A stretch of 64,000 nt of DNA from Cylindrodendrum hubeiense. Taxonomy: Eukaryota > Ascomycota > Sordariomycetes > Hypocreales > Nectriaceae. Position 1 is the first letter of the stretch. Each line of letters starts with the position of its first letter. Made by a program: the position numbers and the translations under genes. The DNA lies in the NCBI GenBank assembly GCA_014621425.1, contig JAANBB010000149.1, positions 1-64,000 of the forward strand, read 5' to 3'. Positions 20,882-29,989 of the stretch are shown here, in pieces. Below the pieces are notes generated by a model that worked only from the letters and a program-made list of their open reading frames with translations, did no database searches and had not been told where the DNA came from.

Positions 20882-22370
20882 TTATTTCGCCTCCGATAGC
20901 GGTCCAACCCCACCGTCTATGTCGTGCGTTACGCACCCCACATCGATATGCCCCCCTACACCACCATTATTACTTACAAGAATTGGTGTTTGAAAGTAGT
21001 TGGCCGGTATTGGCAAGCCTCACATTTCTTCCAGGCGTTGAAGAATATTCTGGCGCAGTCGTCCGAGTCTTTGCCCAAGGGATACCAGACACTCTGCGAG
21101 TCATCCTCACCGACCCAGCAATCAATCCAGAAAAGCGAAATTTGGCAACCGCCAGTAAAACCGTCTGGTTCAACAGACCTGTATTCGTATTCGAACTCGG
21201 AGCCGTCGTTGCATCATAGTCATAAGTGACAACATAATAAGGTGCGAGACATTGTCCTCACGTAACTTTCCCCGATTACAGTGTGCCCTTGAAAATCACT
21301 CTCCAGGTTGGTTACACCTTTGATCATTGATTTTCTTGGCGTCACCGTTTTTGTTGGTTTCGCGGCCGGTGAAGTTGTGTTGGTTGGCTTCGAAATTGTC
21401 GATGAGGTTGACTTAGTTGGCTTCGTGGGTTTTTGACCACGTTGTTTTGCTTGGCCTCGCAGATGTCGAAGTTGAAATGCTTGAGAGAATGGTGCTTGCT
21501 GATGACAATAAGACTTCACATAAATCTCCCTCTTGGCGACGGTCTTGTGACGAATCCGGGCTCCACTTGCAAGCATTCTTTGTCAGATCGACGCCATTGA
21601 AAATGCCAATGGCTTCCGCCTCTTCGTAAGTGAGACAACCCTTGTCCCAGACGGGAATCGGAAGAATACCCATTTCTAGGTGCAAATATTTGCTGCACGC
21701 CTTTCTCCTTGTCCACATTCGAGTAAGGTCTATCGTCTGCGTTGGGTTACTCTGGGGCCAATGCGCCGGCGACAAGGAGATAGGACTTGTAAGATTCGTC
21801 GCTCTCTGCGCCGAATTTTGCTGTTCAACTATCTATCTTCTGGCTACCATTGTTTCCTGATCCAGTAACTACCAGATAGCCCTTTGTACTCATCACGTCC
21901 ATAATAAACCCTCGTATTTTCATAAATCCGATCGAGTCGTTAAAGTCGCCGTTAGCTTAATGTGCCCCACTCCGCTCCCGTCTTAGACGGAGTAAACCAG
22001 AACGAGGATAGTAAATTACCATAAGTACAATTCCAAATTTCTCGCCATTGGACCCCGGTACCATCTTATTCGGGGTGCTAGGGTCGGTGTTCTGGCATGA
22101 GAGATAACCATGCTTGGGTTCTGAATCTTGATAAACAAGTTCAACTGTCGAGTCCTAGCAGGATAGCTTATCGTTGTCACAGTGCTCCAGCACAGAGGTA
22201 ACCTAGGGAATAATAATTAGAAGTAATCAGGACATGTAAGGAGTCGAAATTACATATAGAAGCTTACTGAACTCGTCAGCTTGGGAAATGGTTATCGGCA
22301 TTCTCCAGAATAGGACACCAAACAAATCTTTTTTGGAGGCATAGATGTTAGACATATCCTCAAAAAAGCT
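20882..22370 (-). pseudogene. Decayed gene for a secreted, cysteine-rich protein
   Basis: Several peptide blocks on the minus strand, in shifting frames, look like remains of one multi-exon gene. From 5': a block at 22370-22268 (FFEDMSNIYASKKDLFGVLFW); a block at 22202-22020 with an in-frame TAG at 22155-22157 (EHCDNDKLSC, then HGYLSCQNTDPSTPNKM); a block at about 21715-21530 (VWDKGCLTYEEAEAIG, NACKWSPDS); a Ser/Thr/Pro/Lys-rich linker that changes frame near 21425; and a Cys-rich end at 21215-20975 (GGCQISLFWIDCW, DDCARIFFNAWKKC). A last block, NNGGVGGHIDVGC, continues in another frame down to the TAA at 20882. Some frame changes could be introns, but the stop codon and the linker frameshift argue for decay. 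A remnant of a secreted glycoside-hydrolase- or effector-like protein is possible; no family is assigned. Ends are approximate. Confidence 0.45.
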
Positions 22371-24601
22371 TTCAGTTCTTCCTCCACTGAGACATAAATA
22401 CCGTATGAAGTACTAGCAATGCACATCTCTCCTTTTCTGTCTCACATCCGCCTTCTGGTTCAGGTGGAAAGGTAGGGATGTGGAGATATTATCCAGACGC
22501 TTGACGCTGTCAGCGTCTCAGAGGCGGTTGTGTTTCTATCTGGCCATGTGGCTCCCCCATCTCTCCGATTTCCAATCTCCAGATATGGTCCCGACTTTAC
22601 GTAGTCATCGTTAAACCATCTACAGTGCACCTCGAATGGAATAGTTGGTCAACTAATTGGGCATGGATAAACGGGGCCTTTTTAATGATGGTTCTGGGAT
22701 AGATAGCGCGGGCCATAGTGAAATGAGCTTGGGGTTCAGTCTTAGCAAGATGAGAAGTCATATGAAGATTTGGGTGATGGTGGGTGAATTGAATGAGGGA
22801 TGGGAATAAAGCGATGTTGTTAGTTGGTCGTGGGTGTGGCCATTAAGGGATTAGGGGACTTGCTGCCAGCGAGTGGGCCCCCAGGTTGATGGATCCGCCG
22901 CAGATGAAACTCCAACTAAATCCCGCCCTCACACTGTCTGTCTGTTGGTAGGTACAGACGTACGCGAAGCTACCCCAGCCTGCAGCTATTCCCTGTAGGC
23001 ACAGACACATTGCTTGTTTATCACACTCTGGGGTCCCATTCTTTCATTTTAAATACGAAAAGCCACACGCACCACCATTAACGACCGTCAGCTCACCCCT
23101 GCTTGTTGTTACCTGTAAACAGCCACCAAATCTTTTGGTCCATTGTTGTCTCCCAACCTAAAGGCGAACAGTTTTAGAAAAACTTGGGCAGCGATATTGA
23201 AGCAATACGACTAAAGAAGGCAGCAAAAGATCTCACTCTCTTGGTTCAAACTCACCGCTTTGGCAGCTTTGCAGGCTTGGGAAGGCTGACCGAATCGCTC
23301 AACAATGGACAGTTTACCCTATAGCGAGGAGTGTGATCAACTACCTCAGGCTGATGTGCACAATTTTAGCCACCTCGTATTTATCTACTCAGCGTACTAG
23401 CAGCTCCCATGGCACATTATTGAACAGAAATCTGACAGCAGGTTAAAAACATGCAGGCAGTCAAGCATTAGCTGCAAAGGGACATCATTTCATCCCAGGC
23501 GATAAGCTCCACTACACCCGGTCAGACGTCAGAAAAAAGACTTCGTGAGATAATTATGTAGTAAGTGAAACCTAAAAAAAAGCGATTGACTTCTGATATC
23601 TATGTGAGAGATGAGTTCAGAGTCGAGGCAAAGGATTGAGATATGATGCACGTATCCAGGGTTAGAATGGTGAACTCAAGGGAAGAAAAAGAGGTGCTGT
23701 CGAACTGGCCCGTTTTTTCCTCAATTTTTTATAAAAGAGATTGAGGGAGGGATATGGGTCAAAGACCCCCAGAGATAAATCCCAAATCACGCTGCATTTA
23801 CTACGGCGCCTTCATGTCACTGTTGGTTAGTACACAAGCCCAGCCGAGTCTGCATTTGTGGCCTGCAGCTAGACCCCCATATCATCGTCTCGCGGCAGCT
23901 GTAGGGTCGGTTGACTTCCGTGAGTTCAGCTCCGTGCTGAATAGCAGGGGTACTAGCTACAGCTTCGACTGAAGGACCCTGGGGTTGCCCCTGGAAGCAT
24001 TGGGCGACCGTCTTCGGAGGTGTTTAAGCATGACGTACTTCATAAAACATCGCATGTGAGAATGTACAGTGCCATGACTAATAAATCACAATGTAAAACC
24101 TGTTGACGGATCACTGAGCGGATGGCACTCGAGATGCAATACCTAATGCACAGAAGTACCCTGTGACTAATGGTAATTGAGAATCATCATAGCGGCACCG
24201 ACTACATTTCAATATCCGTGGACTGGTGTACAAACATCAGAGGCAAGCCGTTCGGCTTGATCAGCCATGTCATGACTCTCAAGGTATGATATCAGTCAAA
24301 GTCATGTATCGTTAAGGTTGTTCATTCAACTGTTTTCCAGCGGATTCTAATTCCGCCATGATTCCATAACCTGGCACGAGCAGGTAACAGTGGTATTCCT
24401 CCTCTGTACTGGGTATCGTCATATAAACCTGCTCCTGTCTCCTTTGTTTAGACCCGTCATTCCGTCTTTCAGCGTACGCCTGTCTTAACTGGAAAGCTCA
24501 ACAACCTAAGCGCCGTAATGAAACTAAAATGTCACCGTAATGATCATCCCGTAGATATACCCAAACCAAAAAATCCAGACACCCGCGTTTTTAGTAGACA
24601 T
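22371..24601. other. Gene-poor A/T-rich region
   Basis: 2.2 kb without a convincing gene. A 54-codon minus-strand open frame (22597-22761, start MTSHLAKTEPQ) lies upstream of the decayed gene. It could be its first exon. The remainder up to the kinase stop at 24602 has only short chance frames. Confidence 0.4.
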
Positions 24602-26781
24602 CTATAACCGTGTCTGCGAGCTGTGTGGAAACATATGTGCTCTTTCTAGGCGGATTCGTGCTGCTTCGGTCCCATCATCGCGTACAGGTTCCTGAAACCA
24701 TGGGTGAAGTAACGCTTCCTTCGCCGTAATGCGACGAGCGGGGTCGTATACGAAGATCTTTTGAAGCAGATCGAGAAAGTTTTTCAGAAAACTGTTGTTC
24801 TTGATGGGAATGATCTCCTGTGTTTGAATAAGCATCATGTCCCAATATAAAAATGCGAATGTTGGGGCGTACATCTAGCCGCTTCATGGTTCTCACGAAT
24901 CTTCTTGAAGCTCGGTTTGTGTCAGGAGTTGGATAGTTGAGGCGAAAGCGCTTGAAGTAGCTGTTGGCCATTAGTCGACTGAAAAAATAAACATTTCCCG
25001 CCACAGGGTTGCAAGGGCCATGGCTGAGAGGAAAACATACCTGGCTGCATTGTTGCTTCTGGAGGACATCCTGTTGACTTTACGCACCAACTCCGTATCG
25101 ATTTTCAAGTCAAACACGGCTTCCATCAAGGCCAAATGCTCAACGTTGTCATGTGTTTGGAATAACGCGTCACCAGTGAAAAATTCCACGAGGATGCAAC
25201 CGATACTCCAGATGTCGCAGGGGAAGGACCATCCAAGCCCGAGTATGATCTCGGGAGCTCTGTAATGACGCGTTGACACGACAGAGGAGTGGTACTCATC
25301 CTGGAATGTCGCCGATCCAAAGTCAATCAGCCTGATTTCGGGGTTCAAAAGAACCTTGCGGTGTTCAGCCTGGCGTCCCGGGGATGTCCGGGATGAGGGA
25401 ATGGTGCGGTTGTAGGTGAAGGTTTGGTAGGACGCGTCGCAGAGGAGAATGTTTTCCGGTTTTAAATCCGTATGGATCAGTCCCAAGTCGTGGACAACTA
25501 GAGACATTGTCAGAATCGTGACACAATAGTCAAGACAAGCGTCAAAACTTACAGGCGACGCTGGTCAAGAGCTGTTTGGCGAAGCTCTGGATATGGCTGT
25601 TTGGGAAGGGCACAAACCCATTCCCCTTGAGATAATCGAAAATGCTAGAGTCGAGCAGATTCATGACGAGACAAGTGTGACCGCGGAAATCAAAACAGTC
25701 GCGAAGATGAATGCACCTGTACTTATTTTCGGCATCGTTTTGTCGGAGCGTCTGCAAAACCCGCAGCTCAATCTTGGCTGCATCGCGGTACTTTTGTACA
25801 GACCGAATAACCTTGACGGCGACCACTTCGTTGGTTTTCCCGTCAAGGGCTTGCACAACTTTGCCAAAAGTTCCTTGACCCAGGAGTTTTCGGATTTTAT
25901 CTAAACAATTGTCAGCTCATGGCCAGTAAACACCGCGGAAGAACCGACATTGACTTGTAAGATCTGCATCAGGAACAACAATGTAGTGTCCATCATCATC
26001 GTCGATTTTCTTATCTGCCCTCGAACCCTGGTAGTTGTTAATAATTAGATAAGACGTTGTGAGACATTAAATCACTGACCGTGTGCCCGACCCTGACGGC
26101 CACATCTTTTGCTCTCAGCACTGGCTTAGTGAGACCTTTGTATTCGATGTTGGTCCCCAATAATGACCTGGCATCTATTTCGGCAGCTCCATTCGCAAGC
26201 TGGTATCGGGTCCTTTTCCTCTTCTGGTTAACTCGCGGGTCGGGCGAGCCTAACTGCGGTGTGGAATTTGGTTCCGGTAATCGGATTTCCGCGTGCTGGG
26301 CTTGTACGATCTTCGCCCCAGGCCTCTCGATATAGGGCTCCTCAGTAGATTTCTTGGGTTGTGTAACTGGTTCTTCGTCGAATTTTCGTTTCCTGGTTGC
26401 GGTAGGTTTTATCGAGGGGACAATTGTGTGATAGCTCGGGGTTTGGTCTGTCGGGCGCTCCGGACAAGGCTCCGGCGTATCCTCAATGACGATGATCTCT
26501 TGGGGAAGGCCATTCTTGTAGAATTCGTTCCAATCCGGTAGCCTCGACTTATTCTGAGACGACCGAAGTTGTCTGTCACTACCGTGGTACGGATGGGGCG
26601 ACTGTATCGTAGTGCGGAGAGACGTGGACGATTCCGACGTCGAGGCAGGAAGCGTCTGGTGGTGGAGGGAGGGGTTCGATGGATCCGACAAGAGTAGGGG
26701 TGGTCGGAAGTCTTCGGGGTCGAAAGTTCTCTGGCCGAGACCATGGGTTTGAGCCTGGCGGGATGCTGCAAGCGTCGACAT
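24602..26781 (-). CDS. LAMMER (CLK-type) dual-specificity protein kinase
   Basis: Nuclear/cytoplasmic kinase of the CLK/LAMMER family (yeast Kns1, fission yeast Lkh1), which phosphorylates SR splicing factors and growth regulators. About six exons encode roughly 650 residues. A 260-residue disordered N-terminus contains basic stretches ([15 protein letters not shown]). The kinase domain follows: glycine loop [20 protein letters not shown] with the ATP-binding Lys, a catalytic loop around [18 protein letters not shown], and the APE-region [20 protein letters not shown]. The diagnostic family motif reads EHLALMEAV (consensus EHLAMMERI), with one conservative change from LAMMER to LALME. The C-terminal lobe has [20 protein letters not shown]. 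The start at 26781 is the first ATG of the long 5' exon. Identity is secure; some exon edges are not refined. Confidence 0.92.
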
Positions 26782-27888
26782 TGTGTCGTCGTCAAGGGAC
26801 GAAGAGCAACGGGTTCCTCGCGCGACGACGTTAGAGTGTTGGAGCCCTCGAGTTCGCGCCGTGTCGGTCGACCGTCGGATAAACGTAGGGCCGAGAAGCG
26901 CTGTGTCCAGCTTAATCCTTCCATGGAGGGAACAATGAATGCCAGATGGTCCGTTTACAGAAGCTCCCCGTAAATGAATGCGAATGGAAATTCACTATGT
27001 GAGCCCAAGGGTTTATACGTCATTTTCCGCTGGCTGGTTCAACGGCACTGGGTATGTACACGTAGGATATTCTCCTCCGTATCACTTGCAGAGATCATGC
27101 ATGTGGGCCAGGATGATTGCTGATTAATCCACCCTAAACCGGACTAGCGTATTCTCACAATGTCTTTATAATGAGGCACACCGTCCGCCCTTTTCATCCT
27201 TCTTTTTTTCTTCTTCTTTATCAAAAAGCATCCGAGCTGCCACGACCTTCATCTAGTCCCTTCGGGGTACTCCCACGGTGTCGCGTTGCCTTTCCCCTCG
27301 TGGGAAGCGCTCAGAAGAGTAAAAACCCTTGGATATAGGAAGTTTTCCGACAGAATCGTTGCTTGCAACGACATCCGTTTTCGGTCAACGCCAAGAAGGG
27401 GGGACATCTCATTACGAGAAACCTTTTAAATGTTGAACCTCAATCTGAGGCTCAGCCGTTGTGCAAGTCAATTGTGAACCGCCTAGTCACAGGACCAGGC
27501 GGCAAGCATGGCATCTTCGCAACATGTGTATCGCTTGTGAAGTCTTCAGTCCGTGTACTCTGGTGGGGCGCCCTGCAGAGATTTATCTCAGCCGCAACCC
27601 GTTCAGGTACCGTGCATTGTATGATGCAGGTCAGCTACGTCAATGAAGCTGCCGATTCCAAGCTGTCTTCTGAGACGCTGTCTGGTTTGCTACCACCAGG
27701 ACAGCCTCAAGTCGGTGAACATATCTGCGAAATCTGCCACAGATGTGCCGCGCATGTAAACCACCTCGACCGTTCACGATGGAGGGGTTTGCCGAAATCC
27801 AGGCAGTTGCCCAAGATCGGGCTGTTTCCATTTGCTCTACAATTACAGTAAAAATTCAAACGCCTCCCAGTGGAGCCATACTAGTCCT
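26782..27888. other. Intergenic region upstream of the LAMMER kinase
   Basis: 1.1 kb holding the kinase promoter. A pyrimidine-rich run of C and T lies at about 27,185-27,225, typical of fungal core promoters. A 162-codon plus-strand frame (27363-27851) has no recognisable domain and is not called. Confidence 0.4.
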
Positions 27889-28253
27889 TCACACTTGGAG
27901 ACCATCCTTGCCCTTGCTCCGATGCTGGTCCCTCACAAATCCCTCGATCTTCTCATCATGATCTGGTCGTTCTGGGGGTCCTGGAACCTCAGGCTTGTTG
28001 GGCTCATTTGGGCCGCTTTGCTCGCTACCAAAGATTTTGGCAGCCGCTGGGACGTACTCGGTAACTGGACACCATGCAGGTCAGCGACCATGTCAAGAAA
28101 TGGAGAAGTTGGGAACGTACTCTTTTCAACGATCGGGTTGGACTTTTCATTACTCAAGTTCGAGCGACTCTCTGCAGCTGCTCTGTCGAGCTGCTCCTTG
28201 AAAGTCTCTTGCTGAGATCCATTGGCATCTGAGGGAGTCTCTGTGGATGTCAT
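27889..28253 (-). CDS. Small hydrophilic protein of unknown function (102 aa)
   Basis: Two exons (28121-28253, 27889-28064) with a GT..AG intron at 28065-28120 join in frame to 102 residues. The protein starts MTSTETPSDANGSQQETF and ends KGKDGLQV. It is highly charged, without membrane segments or cysteines. The only ordered-looking part is around IVEKITEYVPAAAKIFG, likely a short amphipathic helix; the second half is Pro/Glu/Lys-rich and probably disordered. The correct phase across the intron, stable composition and clean ATG support a real gene. I do not recognise a characterised family. It is divergent from the COG0523 GTPase at 28633, with 379 bp between starts. Confidence 0.72.
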
Positions 28254-28632
28254 GCTGCGTTAACTAATGGGTGAGATTCCTGGGATGTGAGATGAAAAGA
28301 ACGTTGAAATGACAAAATGAGGAGGGTTTGTGCTTAAGAATCGAGGAATCATCCCCATGATCTTCAAACATGACGCCCAACTCTCGGCCTACGCAATTGA
28401 TTCTCCAACTGTTGGACAACTTCGGATTCTAGTGACGTCAAGACGCAGCCGCGGGGTGATAGCGCGATAAGGACGGCTTATCTTATCTGAGACCCCTTGG
28501 TGGGCTGACTGGTGGTACTTCGTACAGTGCAACTACCAGCAGACTCGAGAGGTATTTTCATTGAGGCTTGACAAGATCAACGAGCAGTGCAAAGTGTGAC
28601 CCTGCCGTGACGAATCGCGAGAGACCTCCAAG
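28254..28632. promoter_or_regulatory. Divergent promoter of the 102-aa gene and the COG0523 GTPase
   Basis: 379 bp between two divergent start codons. No clear zinc-response element or TATA box could be assigned by eye. Confidence 0.35.
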
Positions 28633-29787
28633 ATGGCGCCCATCCCCATCACCATCATCACGGGCTTCCTGGGCTCCGGGAAGACGACGCTGATCCTCAA
28701 CCTGATCCCGCAGCTCAAGGAGCAGAATCCCGCCTACAAACTCGCCCTCCTGAAGAACGAGTTCGGCGACCTCGCTGTCGACTCGCAGCTCGCGACCAAC
28801 TCGGCCATCTCTGGCGTGCAGGAGCTGCTAAACGGCTGCATCTGCTGTAACCTCGTCGGCCAGCTCGGCCCCGCCCTGGAAGAGCTTCAGAAGACTGTCT
28901 CGCCTGACCGCATCGTCGTCGAGACCAGCGGCTCTGCCTTCCCTGCGACTCTCGCCCTCGAGATCAACCGCCTTGCGCGCGAGTCGGGGAAATATGTGCT
29001 CGACGGCGTCATCAGCGTCATCGACGTCGAGAACTGGAAGGGCTACGAGGACACGAGCTACACGGCCCGCATCCAGGCCCGGTACACCGACCTCATCGTC
29101 TTCAACAAGTGGGAGGTTGCCGGCGAAGACCGATACGAGGAGTGTCTCGACAGAGTTGGTGATCTAGAAGTCGATGTGGCCAAGGTCAAGAGTGACAAAG
29201 GCTGGGTGTCTATGAACCTCGTGTTCGGTGTCGATGGCGGGCTGGCCCAGCAGTTGACTGATGCAGAGGCGAATGGCGACCCCAAGGCGAACGGCGACCA
29301 CAAGGCGAACGGCGAGAACCACAACCACGACCACAAATACGACCAGACCAACGGTGATGGGCACAGCCACGGCCACCAGGGCGAAGTGGAGGTCCTCTCT
29401 ATCGAGCTCAACGGCGGCAAAGGCAGCGCCATCTCCACAGACAAGCTCATTGGCTTCCTCAACGCCGCGCCCAAGGACGAAGCCTACCGCATCAAGGCCG
29501 TCCTAACCCTCGCTTCCACACCCTCCAACTCGGACCCGGATGTTCCCAAACCCGAGGCGAACGCTAGCGGGCGATACATCCTGAATTGGGCATTTGGCCG
29601 CTGGATATTCACGCCCGTGGCTCAAGCCGTCCAGGAGCACGATTCCAGCAGCGACGTGACTCTACGCATGACGATGATCCTGGCGCGATATGAGAGCAAC
29701 AAGTGGAAGAAGAAGATCGAGGCTGGCCAGTTCTTGCAGTTAGAGGGCGGTGACGCCAGTGGGCTGACTGTCCAGAAGATAATTTAG
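28633..29787 (+). CDS. COG0523 (CobW/ZNG1-type) metallochaperone GTPase
   Basis: A single exon of 384 residues. GTP-dependent metal chaperones of this family (eukaryotic ZNG1) deliver zinc to methionine aminopeptidase. The sequence shows Walker A GFLGSGKTT at residues 11-19, the metal-binding GCICC at 68-72 (the CxCC motif that coordinates Zn before transfer), VVETSGSAFP, and a guanine-specificity NKWE in place of the usual NKxD. A His-rich segment near residues 215-250 (NHNHDHKYDQTNGDGHSHGHQ) follows a triple ANGD-type repeat and is a likely extra zinc-binding loop. The C-terminal CobW_C domain includes RYILNWAFGRWIFTPV. Start and stop are unambiguous. Family identity is sure; zinc as the cargo is inferred from motif and family. 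Confidence 0.92.
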   Translation: MAPIPITIITGFLGSGKTTLILNLIPQLKEQNPAYKLALLKNEFGDLAVDSQLATNSAISGVQELLNGCICCNLVGQLGPALEELQKTVSPDRIVVETSGSAFPATLALEINRLARESGKYVLDGVISVIDVENWKGYEDTSYTARIQARYTDLIVFNKWEVAGEDRYEECLDRVGDLEVDVAKVKSDKGWVSMNLVFGVDGGLAQQLTDAEANGDPKANGDHKANGENHNHDHKYDQTNGDGHSHGHQGEVEVLSIELNGGKGSAISTDKLIGFLNAAPKDEAYRIKAVLTLASTPSNSDPDVPKPEANASGRYILNWAFGRWIFTPVAQAVQEHDSSSDVTLRMTMILARYESNKWKKKIEAGQFLQLEGGDASGLTVQKII

Positions 29788-29989
29788 ATACTAGAAAGAC
29801 GACAGTTGTATAGAGTAGAAAGACATGGGCTGTAGAGGATATCACGATGAGACGAAAAGTTTGGGCGGCATATAGAGCATAAACTCTGTTGATGAGCGGG
29901 TAGTATTATATGCTAGATCCCGATGTTATACAAAAGACGATGAGGCAAGAATCGAAACAATTCTCGACAAAACCATGTCCTATTAGTTA

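Noticed and set aside
22597..22761. 54-codon minus-strand frame starting MTSHLAKTEPQ
   Set aside because: Possibly the first exon of the decayed gene, but there is no donor/acceptor pair linking it and no signal peptide; not enough to call.
27363..27851. 162-codon plus-strand open frame upstream of the LAMMER kinase
   Set aside because: No domain, mixed composition, overlapping open frames on both strands and no plausible splice partners; probably chance.
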